Shown here: piece after piece, positions 23,767-32,574 of the stretch
How positions within the stretch are numbered: the first letter of the stretch is position 1
How the letters are laid out: each line of letters opens with the position of its first letter
NCBI RefSeq assembly: GCF_015910445.1
Contig: NZ_CP048882.1
Span: 744,001 to 808,000 of the forward strand
DNA from: Streptomyces bathyalis
GTDB taxonomy: Bacteria; Actinomycetota; Actinomycetes; Streptomycetales; Streptomycetaceae
Direction: 5' to 3'
Length of the DNA: 64,000 nt
Translations under genes and position numbers: made by a program
The notes under the pieces: model-generated
The model's database searches: none
What the model was told of the DNA's origin: nothing
Seen by the model: the letters and a program-made list of their open reading frames with translations, nothing else

Positions 23767-25779
23767 CTAGTTGGCGGGGTAGGCGGTGTCGGTGCCTGTG
23801 CCGTCGGCGTGACCGTTCCTCGCGCCGTCGGTGTTGCCGTCGGAGTCCTCGGCGAGGCTGGTGCCGCGCCGGAACGCGGCCAGCAGGCCGGGGTCGTGGC
23901 CCTGAACGGCCTCGTCCCAGCTGCCGTCAGCGCCCTCATCGCTCCGGGCGGCGGGTGTCTCCCGCAGCTCGGGGACGAGGTGCTCCTGGCGCCGGCGTCT
24001 GGGGAGTTCGGGGCGCTCGCCGTTCGTGGCACCCGTGGCCGGCGCCGAACGCTGCTGGGACGCCTGGAAGTTGGGCTGCGGACCGGGCCGGGCCCCGGCG
24101 GGCGAGGGTGGGGCGGGTTCCGGCTGCGGCTGTCGTTGCGGCTGGTGCCGCGAGGGCGGCCGGGGCTGGGACTGCGCATCCGGGTGCGGCTGCGGGACGG
24201 CAGCCTGTGCAGCCGGCGACCCGGCCTCCGGCCAGGGCGTCCGGGAGGGGACGCCGCCCGCCGGCTCGGCGGCAGGCTGCTGCGGATGTTCCGAACTCTC
24301 GGTGCGTGCGCGCGGCATGCGGGCGCCGACAACTGCGCGGCCGCCGCCCCCGGCGGCGTTCGCACCGGCGGCGACCGCGGCGCCGGACTGCTCGACGGCG
24401 CCCGGATCGTCGCCGAGCACCTCACGGGGCAGCACCAGCACGGCCTGGATCCCGCCGTAGATGTTGCTCTGCAGCTGTACGACGATGCCGTGCCGCTGCG
24501 CGAGCGCCGAGACCACGAACAGCCCGATGCGCCCGTCCTGGAGCAGCTCGCCGACGTCGATGCGCTCGGGGTCGGAGAGCACGGCGTTCATGCGGTTCTG
24601 CTCGGCGGCGGGCATGCCGAGTCCGCGGTCCTCGACCTCGATGGCCAGGCCCGCGGTCACGTGCTGCGCGCGCAGGAGCACCTGGGTCTGCGGCGCGGAG
24701 AACACCGTGGCGTTCTCGACGAGTTCGGCGAGCAGGTGGATCACGTCGGCGACGGCGTGGCCGCGCAGAGTGCCCTCGATGGGCGGTACGAGCTTGACCC
24801 GCGGATACTGCTCGACCTCGGCGATGGAGGAGCGCAGCACCTCCGTCATCGTGACCGGGCGGCTCCACTGGCGGCGCGAGACGGCGCCGCCGAGGACGGC
24901 CAGGTTCTCCGCGTGCCGGCGGATGCGGGTGGCGAGGTGGTCGACGTGGAAGAGCCCCTTGAGCAGATCGGGGTCCTCGACCTCGTTCTCCAGCTCGTCC
25001 AGGAGCTCGATCTCCCGGTGCACGAGGGACTGCAGACGCCGGGCGAGGTTGACGAAGACCTCGACCTTCTCCTCGCTGCCGCTGGAGTTGCTGCGTACGA
25101 GTGCCACGACCTCGGTCACGGCGGTCTCGGCGGCGTGCTGGGCGAGGGTGAGTTCGTGGGTGAGCAGTTCGAACGCGTCGGCTTGCGGGTCCGGTTCGGC
25201 CGGTACGGGCAGCTGGCGGGGACGCGGGCGTTCGCCCTGTTCCAGGCTGCTCACCAGGGCACGGATCTGGGAATGCCCCCGTGCGACGGAGCGGCGCAGC
25301 GCGGCCTGGCGCTCGAGGGCGCGGCGGGACTGCGCGGTGGCGGAGTGTGCGGCACCGAAGATGACGCCGCAGACGAGTAAGAGTGCCGCCCCGAGGATGC
25401 TCCACAGGACGATGTCGTCGGTGCCCTGTGCGGATGCGCCGGACGCGCCGGTGCCCGCCTCCGCGCTCATCACGTATGCGACGACCGCGGCGCCGGCCAC
25501 GGCGATGACCCCCGCGGGGAGCACCGCGAGGCGCACCATGCTGCGTCTGAGCGCGGCGTCGCCCTGGCTCTGACGTACCGGGGTGCGGCCGTGCCGTCGC
25601 CGGGAGCCGTTGGCGGCGCCGGTCACCGTGTGTGCCGCCGGCGCGCTGTGCGGTGCTGCACCACTGGGCCCCTGGAAGGCGACCGGGAGCGGAGCGTTCC
25701 CGGGGTGGGGCCCTGTGAGGTGTGCGGGACCGGTCGTTCCCCTTCCTGTCTGCACCGCGTGGCTCGGGGGTTCAGGCAT
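23767..25779 (-). CDS. cvnA: Conservon sensor-histidine-kinase-like protein CvnA
   Basis: A 670-aa membrane protein: an Ala/Pro-rich N-terminus to ~80, two membrane helices (~82-104 LAVLPAGVIAVAGAAVVAYV; ~126-148 LWSILGAALLLVCGVIFGAA) enclosing a short loop, a helical dimerisation region, an HATPase_c domain (ELVENATVFS N-box ~368; EVEDRGLGMP ~395; GRIGLFVVSALAQRHG), then ~220 residues of Pro/Gln-rich disordered tail. The membrane loop is only ~20 residues, so sensing outside the cell is limited. Codon 134 (25380-25378) is TTA, inside the second helix. ATG at 25779 with GAGGA. It drives the cvnABCD-GAF unit. Confidence 0.92.
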   Translation of the reverse strand: MPEPPSHAVQTGRGTTGPAHLTGPHPGNAPLPVAFQGPSGAAPHSAPAAHTVTGAANGSRRRHGRTPVRQSQGDAALRRSMVRLAVLPAGVIAVAGAAVVAYVMSAEAGTGASGASAQGTDDIVLWSILGAALLLVCGVIFGAAHSATAQSRRALERQAALRRSVARGHSQIRALVSSLEQGERPRPRQLPVPAEPDPQADAFELLTHELTLAQHAAETAVTEVVALVRSNSSGSEEKVEVFVNLARRLQSLVHREIELLDELENEVEDPDLLKGLFHVDHLATRIRRHAENLAVLGGAVSRRQWSRPVTMTEVLRSSIAEVEQYPRVKLVPPIEGTLRGHAVADVIHLLAELVENATVFSAPQTQVLLRAQHVTAGLAIEVEDRGLGMPAAEQNRMNAVLSDPERIDVGELLQDGRIGLFVVSALAQRHGIVVQLQSNIYGGIQAVLVLPREVLGDDPGAVEQSGAAVAAGANAAGGGGRAVVGARMPRARTESSEHPQQPAAEPAGGVPSRTPWPEAGSPAAQAAVPQPHPDAQSQPRPPSRHQPQRQPQPEPAPPSPAGARPGPQPNFQASQQRSAPATGATNGERPELPRRRRQEHLVPELRETPAARSDEGADGSWDEAVQGHDPGLLAAFRRGTSLAEDSDGNTDGARNGHADGTGTDTAYPAN

Positions 25780-26522
25780 CGGATTCCTCGGTTGACTTGA
25801 GGTCTGCTGGTGGGCTTCTTCGAAGCACGAGCACAGTGCACGTCGGCTCCTGCAACGCCACGGCCACGCTAGTGCTCACAACCACTCATGGCGGACGCCG
25901 ATGACATATTCGCCACCCTTCGCCAGCTCCTAACGAGTGAAGATCGCAACCGTGGGTGCGGGGTGCGCGAGGTGATCGTAACTCCCTTCCGCAGCACCGC
26001 GGTTACTCTTCGCCACCCCCGGCGCCGCCCCACCCCGGGTCCGCCCACGAGCGGTCAACTCACCGGCCGTGACGTCGAGTTCACTCCGACACCGGCGCTG
26101 AGCTGCGAATACGCCGTAGCGGACGGCAAGTTGGGGCAGCGCGTCCGGGGTGCGCCACCGCGCCGCCGTCATCCTCATGAACCGATTCACAAACGGAATC
26201 GGTTCGACTGCCGGGCCGCCCGAACCGATTCGGGCGAAGAGCTCATACGCGCATATGCAGGACCGGTACTCGACGGCTGACACCGGCATATTCCTCGCGC
26301 GCCCTTCCTCGCCGCGCCCGAGTCACAACTCCGGATATCGGGCCGGAATTCGACCCCGGCGAAACGACCGGCTCGCGGCGCCGTCACGGGGCCAGCCCCA
26401 ATCACCCTCCGCGTGCAGGAGAGTGCTCTGCGTGACAGCACGTCGCCGCTCTTCCGTCCCCGCACTCCCCCATGTCGTATCGTCGGATCGGGCATCGGCT
26501 GTCGCGCAGACGAGGAGCATCC
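25780..26522. other. 743-bp divergent intergenic region with decamer repeats
   Basis: Spacer between cvnA (leftward) and the phosphatase (rightward). Frames here lack similarity and ribosome-binding sites. It contains three copies of GAACCGATTC described separately, and must hold the cvn and phosphatase promoters. Confidence 0.6.
26179..26231. promoter_or_regulatory. Three copies of GAACCGATTC, candidate operator cluster
   Basis: GAACCGATTC at 26179-26188, its complement GAATCGGTTC at 26196-26205, and GAACCGATTC again at 26222-26231. Each is a near-palindrome of form GAA-N4-TTC. Centre spacings are 17 and 26 bp. Roughly 300 bp before the phosphatase and 400 bp before cvnA. Confidence 0.5.
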
Positions 26523-27314
26523 GTGAGCCAGCAGTCCACCGAACCCGCGTTGACCGGGGTGCGCAATTTCCGCGACGTAGGCGGAGTACCGACGGCGGAC
26601 GGGCGCCGGCTACGGCACGGAATGCTCTTCCGCAGCGGTCACCTCGCCCACGCGACGCCGGAGGACGCGACCTTCCTCGGCGGTCTGGGGCTGCACACGG
26701 TCTTCGACTTCCGCAACTCCGCCGATCAGGCTCTCGAAGGCCCGGACGTGGACCTGCCGGGCGTGCGCAACGTGAACATCCCGCTGTCCGACCCGGCCGA
26801 CGGCGCGGAGTTCTGGAAGATGGTTCGCGACGGCGAGCTGGAGCAGCTGCGGTCGGTCCTCTCCGACGGCAAGGGCGCGGCGCGCATGATCGCCTCGTAC
26901 CGTTCCATGATCAAGAACCGCACGGCCGAGCACAGCCGGATCCTGCACGCCCTCGCGGAGGACAGCGTGCCCGCGCTGATGCACTGCGCGGCGGGCAAGG
27001 ACCGCGCCGGGCTCTCCATCGCCGTGACGCTGATGGCGCTGGGCGTGGAGCAGGAGGCCATCGAGGAGGACTATCTGCAGTCCAACTCCCCGCACCGCCG
27101 CTACAAGATGCACCGCGGTTCGAAGGGCAAGATCTCCCCCGAGGTGGCGGAACTGCTCTCGCCGCTCTTCGACGCGCGCGTCGCGTATCTGCACGCCGCC
27201 CTCAACACCATCGACGAGATGTGGGGCGGCGTCGAGCGGTACCTCACCGAGGGTCTCGGCCTGGACCGGGCCACGCGTGAGCGCCTTCAGGAGAGGATGC
27301 TCGAGGACGGCTGA
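26523..27314 (+). CDS. Tyrosine-protein phosphatase family protein (Y_phosphatase3)
   Basis: A 263-aa phosphatase of the PtpB-like group. The P-loop is HCAAGKDRAGL (~158), i.e. HCxxGKDR, with nucleophile Cys and invariant Arg. The opening GVRNFRDVGGVPTADGRRLRHGMLFRSG (~10-37) and FDFRNSADQALEG match the family. Members act on phosphotyrosine proteins or on phosphoinositides. No signal peptide. The GTG at 26523 follows GAGGAG; a longer frame from 26472 has no site. Converges with hpnO. Confidence 0.9.
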   Translation: MSQQSTEPALTGVRNFRDVGGVPTADGRRLRHGMLFRSGHLAHATPEDATFLGGLGLHTVFDFRNSADQALEGPDVDLPGVRNVNIPLSDPADGAEFWKMVRDGELEQLRSVLSDGKGAARMIASYRSMIKNRTAEHSRILHALAEDSVPALMHCAAGKDRAGLSIAVTLMALGVEQEAIEEDYLQSNSPHRRYKMHRGSKGKISPEVAELLSPLFDARVAYLHAALNTIDEMWGGVERYLTEGLGLDRATRERLQERMLEDG

Positions 27315-27335
27315 CGCCGGGCGCGGCCGGCGGGC

Positions 27336-28718
27336 TCAGCGGTTCGCCGCCGCCTGCTTGATCAGGTTCCGCCCGAACTCCCACATCAGGCCGCCGCCGT
27401 CGTGCGCCTCGTCCATGATCTCCTTGAAGGCGCGGACGAACCTGTCCGCCTCGGGCTCGCCGATCACCAGCGGCGGGGTGAGCTTGATCACTTCGAGTTC
27501 GTCGCCGGATACCTGGGTGAGGATGCGGTGCCGCTGGAGCAACGGCACGACCACCATCTGCGCGAACAGGCCCCTGCGCGCAGCCTGGAGCATCGTCCAA
27601 CGCCCTCGCAGCTTCAGGGACTTGGGCCTGCCGAACTCGATGCCGATCATCAGCCCGCGCCCGCGCACCTCGTGCAGCATCTCGTAGTCCCCGACGAGCG
27701 CCCCGAGTCGGTCGCGCAGCAACTCGCCTGTGCGGCGGGCCTTCGCGGTGAGGTCCTCGTTCTCCAGCACTGAAAGGGTCGCCAGCCCGGCGGCCATCGC
27801 CTGTGCGTTGGCCCCGAAGCTCGCCGAGTGGACCTGCACCCGGTCCATCGAGGAGTAGATCTTCTTGAAGATCCACTCCTTCCCCATCGTGGCGCCGATC
27901 GGCACGTAGCCGCCGGAGAGGGCCTTGGCGACACACACGAGGTCCGGACGCACGTCCTCCTCGTGCTGGTAGGCGAAGAAGTCGCCCGTGCGCCCCAGAC
28001 CCGTCTGCACCTCGTCCACGATCAGCAACGCGCCGTGGCGGTGCAGCAGTTCACGGGCGGCGGCCAGATAGCCGGGCGGCGCGGGGTGCACGCCCTTGCC
28101 CTGGATCGGCTCGACGATGAGTCCCGCGACCTCCCCCTTCTTCAACTCCCGCTCCAGGGCGTCCAGATCGCCGAGCGGCACGGCCGTGTCCGGCAGGAGC
28201 GGGTCGAACCCGCGCCGGAAGGCGGCCTCCCCGTTGACGGAGAGCGAGCCGGTGGTGAGCCCGTGGAAGGCGTGGTCGCAGTAGAGGATGCGCGGGCGGC
28301 CGGTGGCGTAGCGGGCGAACTTCAGCGCCGTCTCGACTGCCTCCGTGCCGCTGTTGCCGAAGTAGACCCTGTCCATGCCCGGCGCGTGGGCGAGCAGCCG
28401 CTCGGCGAGCAGCCCCGGCAACGGGGGGCAGTCGAAGCGTGTGAGGTCGGCGAGTTGGGCCTCCAGCACGTCGTGCAGAGCCTGCCGCACCACGGGGTGA
28501 TGGCGTCCGATCCCCATCACGCCGAACCCGGCGAGCATGTCGAGGTAGTCGTTGCCCTCGGCGTCGAAGAGCCGTGCGCCCTCCGCCCGTTCGTAGACCT
28601 TGTCGAAGCCGATCGTCCGCAGCATCCGCGGCTGCTGATGGTTGAGGTGACGCGCGTGCAGCTCGTACCGCTCGGCACCGCGCTCCGCCAGCAGCTCGGT
28701 GAGGTCGAAGTCGCTCAT
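27336..28718 (-). CDS. hpnO: HpnO-type class III aminotransferase
   Basis: A 460-aa PLP enzyme of the ornithine/acetylornithine aminotransferase fold. PLP contacts: YFGNSGTEAVETALKFAR (~120), LLIVDEVQTGLGRTG (Asp, ~233) and the Schiff-base Lys in CVAKALSGGYVPIG (~265). Its place as last gene of the hopanoid operon, 81 nt after hpnH, points to HpnO, which aminates the C35 side chain to give aminobacteriohopanetriol. Start at 28718 after a GGGGGCTGGGGG stretch. A generic aminotransferase role cannot be excluded on sequence alone. Confidence 0.85.
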   Translation of the reverse strand: MSDFDLTELLAERGAERYELHARHLNHQQPRMLRTIGFDKVYERAEGARLFDAEGNDYLDMLAGFGVMGIGRHHPVVRQALHDVLEAQLADLTRFDCPPLPGLLAERLLAHAPGMDRVYFGNSGTEAVETALKFARYATGRPRILYCDHAFHGLTTGSLSVNGEAAFRRGFDPLLPDTAVPLGDLDALERELKKGEVAGLIVEPIQGKGVHPAPPGYLAAARELLHRHGALLIVDEVQTGLGRTGDFFAYQHEEDVRPDLVCVAKALSGGYVPIGATMGKEWIFKKIYSSMDRVQVHSASFGANAQAMAAGLATLSVLENEDLTAKARRTGELLRDRLGALVGDYEMLHEVRGRGLMIGIEFGRPKSLKLRGRWTMLQAARRGLFAQMVVVPLLQRHRILTQVSGDELEVIKLTPPLVIGEPEADRFVRAFKEIMDEAHDGGGLMWEFGRNLIKQAAANR

Positions 28719-28799
28719 CCCCCAGCCCCCTTCCCGGTGTCGGTTGCCCCGTGGTGATGTGGGCGGCCCTGCGGAACGCGGCGCCGCAGAGGTACGGCG

Positions 28800-29813
28800 T
28801 CAGGCCCGCGCGGTGTCACGGGCCGCTCGGAGCGACTCCTTGAGGGAGCCCATCGTGGCCAGCACGGCGGTGGGCTCGTAGCCGCAGTGCGCCATGCAGT
28901 TGGCGCAGCGGGCGTCACGGCCGCGGCCGTAGGCCTCCCAGTCTGTCTCCTCGACGAGCTCCTTGTACGTGGGCACATAGCCGTCGCTCATCAGGTAGCA
29001 GGGCCGCTGCCAGCCGAAGAGGGAGTAGTTGGGGATCGCCCAGGCCGTGCAGGGGAAGTCCGCCTTGCCTTCGAGGAAGTCGAGGAAGAGCGGGCTGTGA
29101 TTGAGCCGCCAGCGGCGCCTGTTGCCACCGGCGAAGGCCTTGCGGAACAGCTCACGGGTCTGCTCGACGCCCAGGAAGTGCTCCTGGTCCGGGGCCTTTT
29201 CGTATGCGTAGGCGGGCGAGATCATCATCTCGTCCACCTTCAGGTCGTCGTTGAGGAAGTCGAGCACCTCGATGACGGTCTGAGGCGTGTCGGTGTTGAA
29301 GAAGGTGGAGTTGGTGGTGACGCGGAACCCGCGCCGCTTGGCCTCCTTCATCGCCTCGACCGCCTCGTCGAAGACGCCTTCCTTCGCCACCGATTCGTCG
29401 TGCCGCTCGCGCAGCCCGTCGATGTGCACCGCGAAGGCGAAGTAGCGGGAGGGCGTGAACTGGTCCAGCTTCTTGCGCAGCAGCATGGCGTTGGTGCACA
29501 GGAAGACGTACTTCCTCTTCGCCACCAGCTGGCGGACGATCTCGCCGATCTGGGGGTGCATCAGCGGCTCGCCGCCGGCGATCGAGACCATCGGCGCGCC
29601 CGACTCCGTCACCGCACCCACCGCCTGCGCGACCGGCATCCGCTGCTTGAGCACTCCCGCCGGGTGCTGGATCTTCCCGCAGCCCTCACACGCCAGGTTG
29701 CACGCGTACAGCGGCTCCAGCTCGACGATCAACGGGAACTTCTCGCGGCCTCGCAGCTTCTGCTGGAAGAGATAGCTGCCGATTCGGACGGTCTGACGCA
29801 GAGGCATGGCCAT
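28800..29813 (-). CDS. hpnH: Radical-SAM adenosylhopane synthase HpnH
   Basis: A 337-aa radical SAM enzyme. The 4Fe-4S ligands are CNLACEGC (CxxxCxxC, ~38), followed by SIAGGEPLMHPQI (SAM-binding GGE) and the C-terminal SPASM-like Cys set (CANCMAHCGYEP). HpnH adds a 5'-deoxyadenosyl radical to the hopene double bond, making adenosylhopane, the first C35 hopanoid. The ATG at 29813 follows GGAGGT, preferred to longer frames. It is 7 nt after the hpnG stop. In other streptomycetes ispG and dxs lie between hpnH and hpnO; they are absent here. Confidence 0.94.
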   Translation of the reverse strand: MAMPLRQTVRIGSYLFQQKLRGREKFPLIVELEPLYACNLACEGCGKIQHPAGVLKQRMPVAQAVGAVTESGAPMVSIAGGEPLMHPQIGEIVRQLVAKRKYVFLCTNAMLLRKKLDQFTPSRYFAFAVHIDGLRERHDESVAKEGVFDEAVEAMKEAKRRGFRVTTNSTFFNTDTPQTVIEVLDFLNDDLKVDEMMISPAYAYEKAPDQEHFLGVEQTRELFRKAFAGGNRRRWRLNHSPLFLDFLEGKADFPCTAWAIPNYSLFGWQRPCYLMSDGYVPTYKELVEETDWEAYGRGRDARCANCMAHCGYEPTAVLATMGSLKESLRAARDTARA

Positions 29814-29820
29814 GACTCGC

Positions 29821-30513
29821 TCACCTCCAGGGGAGCAGCAAGGATCGGTGCCATTCGAGGAATGCGGGCATAACTCCGCTGAGCATGCGGAACGCCGATA
29901 TTCCACCTCGCAGTGTCCCGAGACGGATCAGTTCATGTCCGGGCGCGTCGACCACCACCCGTACGGCCGCAACGGGACGGCTTCGCTCCGGCGCCGTGGG
30001 CTGCGTCCCCCCGGAGGCATCGGGGCGGCCGGCGGGCATCGTCGCGGTGCGGAGCGTGGCGGCCGACTCCATGTCGGCGGCCACGGCGGCGGTCGTGGTG
30101 CGCAGAGCGGCACGCGACGGCCCGTGCACGATGTGCGCGGAGCCGGCGAGCGGTCCGACGTGCACGGTTCCGTAGGGGCGCAGCGCGTCGGCCAGCAGCT
30201 CCGTGCCGGCGCACTCCGTGCGTCCCGAGGCGTCCCGGGTCTCGTCGGCGACGACCAGGTCGCCGGGATGCATACCGGGCAGAAGCCCCGCGCAGAATCC
30301 CGTCGCGACGACGGCTGTCCTGCCGGGCTCGGGCTCGTCGCGCAGCGCCCTGGCGACCGCGCGTCCGGCGGCCAGGGGGCCCATGCCGGTGCGCAGTACG
30401 GTGACCGGGCCTGCCGCCCCCGCCGGGGCGTCGCCGAAGCGCCGTAGCGCGAGCCGCTCGATGCCGAGCGCGCAGGCGATCAGCAGGGGGCCGCGGTCAC
30501 CGGAGAGCGTCAT
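29821..30513 (-). CDS. hpnG: Adenosylhopane nucleosidase HpnG
   Basis: A 230-aa purine-nucleoside phosphorylase-like fold (LLIACALGIERLALRRFG opener; VLRTGMGPLAAGRAVARAL; VVATGFCAGLLPGMHPGDLVVADE; AVAADMESAATLRT, whose Met-Glu contacts the ribose). HpnG removes adenine from adenosylhopane to give (phospho)ribosylhopane. The ATG at 30513 overlaps the shc stop by 4 nt (ATGA), so it is translationally coupled to the cyclase. Confidence 0.9.
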   Translation of the reverse strand: MTLSGDRGPLLIACALGIERLALRRFGDAPAGAAGPVTVLRTGMGPLAAGRAVARALRDEPEPGRTAVVATGFCAGLLPGMHPGDLVVADETRDASGRTECAGTELLADALRPYGTVHVGPLAGSAHIVHGPSRAALRTTTAAVAADMESAATLRTATMPAGRPDASGGTQPTAPERSRPVAAVRVVVDAPGHELIRLGTLRGGISAFRMLSGVMPAFLEWHRSLLLPWR

Positions 30514-32522
30514 CTCTCTTCCTGCCGCCCGGTTCCGGTGCCCGGACCGTACAGATACCGGCCGAGCGCGGTGAGCGGGAAGACCTGCCGGTAGAGGTGG
30601 TAGTTGATGGAGAAGTCCCAAGGGAAGCCCGTGCCGGTGAAGTGCGGCTCGTCCCAGGAGCCGTCGTCGCGCTGCGTCCGCACGAGCCAGTTGATCCCCT
30701 GCTCCACCGCCATCGAGTCCCGCTCCCCCGCGGCGAGCAGCGCGAGCAGTGCCCAGCCGGTCTGCGAGGCCGTCGAGGTACCGCGTCCGGCCCATTCGCG
30801 CTCGTGGCCCGGCCGGTAGGAGCGCAGGTCCTCGCCCCAGCCGCCGTCGCCGTTCTGGACGCTCTCCAGCCAGTAGACCGCGCGGCGGACCGCCGGGTGG
30901 GAGACGGGCAGCCCCGCCGCGACGAGAGCAGGCACCACGGAACCGGTGCCGTAGATGTAATTGACGCCCCAGCGGCCGAACCAGGCGCCGCTGACCTCCT
31001 GTTCGGACAGCAGCCAGGACACGGCCCGTCGCACCCGGGTGTCGTCGCGGCGGCCCTCGGCCGAGAGCATCTCGACCATGTGCGCGGTGACGTCGGCGGA
31101 GGGCGGGTCGATGACCTCGCCGAAGTCGCAGAACGGAAGCCGGTTGGGGAAAGGGCTGTCGTTGTCGGCGTCGAAGGCCCCCCAGGCCCCGTTCCTGGAT
31201 TGCATGCCCAGGCTCCAGCGAACGGCTCTGCGTACGGCGGTGTCCACGCGCGTCCGGTCGTGGTGGCGTACGCGGCGCAGTGCGAGGACGACCTCGGCGG
31301 TGTCGTCCGTATCGGGGTAGTTGTCGTTGTGGAACTCGAACGCCCAGCCGCCCGGCGGCAGTTGAGGCTTGCGTACGGACCAGTCGCCCCGGCGCAGCAC
31401 CTGCTCGCCGAGCATCCAGTCGGCAGCCTTGACGAGCGCCGGGTGGTCGGGGGCCACGCCGGCGTCGGCGAGCGCGATGGTCGCCAGGCAGGTGTCCCAG
31501 ACCGGGGACTGGCACGCCTCGACCATCCGCATCGGACCGTCGTGCGCCTCACCGGGGTCGCCGTCCCGGCCGCCCTCGTAGCGGACCGTGTAGCTGTCGA
31601 GGGCCGACAGGCCCGCCCGCATGACCGGATGGTCCAGGTCATAGCCGAGCAGCCGCAGCGCGATCAGCGAGTACACGGCGGGAGGCTGGATGCCGCCCCA
31701 GCAGCCGTCGTTCTCCTGCCGCTCGATGATCCACCGGGCGGCGCTTCGCAGCGCGGCCCTGCGCAGCGATCGGGAAGCGACCTTGCGGTAGGCGTGCAGG
31801 CTCCGGTCCAGGCGCTGGAAGAAGCCCTCCCAGCTGGCCGCGGGCGCCATGCCGCGGGAAGGGTTCGGATCTGCCGGGTCACGGTGCAGCTCGTCCAGTG
31901 AGAAGGGCGCGGCCCGTACGGGGCGCTTCGCACACACGACGGTGAGCGGGACGATCGTCTGCCGTGCCCAGCAGCCGAAGTCGTAGATGTTGAGCGGGAA
32001 CCACTTCGGGAACCAGATCATCTCGGGTGGCATCTCGGGCAGGTCCGCCCAGCGCCACCAGCCGAAGAGCGCCAGCCAGATCCGGGTGAAGACCCGGCTC
32101 GCGGCGACACCGCCCTGCTCGCGCACCCAGGCCGCGGCGCGTTCCATGTGCGGTGCGTCCGGCCGGTCGCCGGCGAGCCGGAGCGCGACGTACGCCTCGA
32201 TGGTCGTGGAGAGGTCTCCGGGCCCGCCGTGGAAGGTCGCCCAGGTGCCGTCCTGGCGCTGCTGGGACCGTACGAAGCGGGCCGCCTCCCGCGTTGTCTT
32301 CTCGTCACGGATGCCGAGGAACTCGCGCAGCAGCAGGTCCTCGGCATCCATGGTGACGTTGGTCTCCAGGTCGCCCTTCCACCAGCCGGCCGCGTCCTGC
32401 CTGGCGAGCAGGTTCTCCACGGCGAGGCCGGCCGCCCGCTGCGCGCGGCCCGGGAGGCTCTCGGGACCCGCCGACACCGCGGTGGCCATCGCCCCGGCGC
32501 CGCTGTCCGTCGTAGCTGTCAT
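30510..32522 (-). CDS. shc: Squalene-hopene cyclase
   Basis: A 670-aa prenyltransferase-type alpha-alpha barrel enzyme that cyclises squalene to hopene/hopanol on the inner membrane face. The protonating acid motif DTDD is at 404-407 (YPDTDDTAEV). Several QW repeats are clear, e.g. RQDGTWATFHGG, ENDGCWGGIQP, RNGAWGAFDADN, GDGGWGEDL and RDDGSWDEPHFTGTGFP. Length is close to the ~630-680 of bacterial SHCs. Start at 32522 (MTATTDSG); a Met at residue 12 is an alternative. 52 nt after the polyprenyl synthase. Confidence 0.96.
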   Translation of the reverse strand: MTATTDSGAGAMATAVSAGPESLPGRAQRAAGLAVENLLARQDAAGWWKGDLETNVTMDAEDLLLREFLGIRDEKTTREAARFVRSQQRQDGTWATFHGGPGDLSTTIEAYVALRLAGDRPDAPHMERAAAWVREQGGVAASRVFTRIWLALFGWWRWADLPEMPPEMIWFPKWFPLNIYDFGCWARQTIVPLTVVCAKRPVRAAPFSLDELHRDPADPNPSRGMAPAASWEGFFQRLDRSLHAYRKVASRSLRRAALRSAARWIIERQENDGCWGGIQPPAVYSLIALRLLGYDLDHPVMRAGLSALDSYTVRYEGGRDGDPGEAHDGPMRMVEACQSPVWDTCLATIALADAGVAPDHPALVKAADWMLGEQVLRRGDWSVRKPQLPPGGWAFEFHNDNYPDTDDTAEVVLALRRVRHHDRTRVDTAVRRAVRWSLGMQSRNGAWGAFDADNDSPFPNRLPFCDFGEVIDPPSADVTAHMVEMLSAEGRRDDTRVRRAVSWLLSEQEVSGAWFGRWGVNYIYGTGSVVPALVAAGLPVSHPAVRRAVYWLESVQNGDGGWGEDLRSYRPGHEREWAGRGTSTASQTGWALLALLAAGERDSMAVEQGINWLVRTQRDDGSWDEPHFTGTGFPWDFSINYHLYRQVFPLTALGRYLYGPGTGTGRQEER

Positions 32523-32574
32523 CTCACTACCTTCCGGAGGTTCCGGCGGCGCACCGAGCGCCGGGGCCGGGTGG

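Noticed and set aside
25888..26289. Two overlapping ~120-130-codon frames in the cvnA-phosphatase spacer
   Set aside because: No SD or recognisable motif and both contain the decamer repeats; treated as intergenic.
30597..32500. Long plus-strand frame across squalene-hopene cyclase
   Set aside because: Antisense to a gene with intact DTDD and QW motifs.
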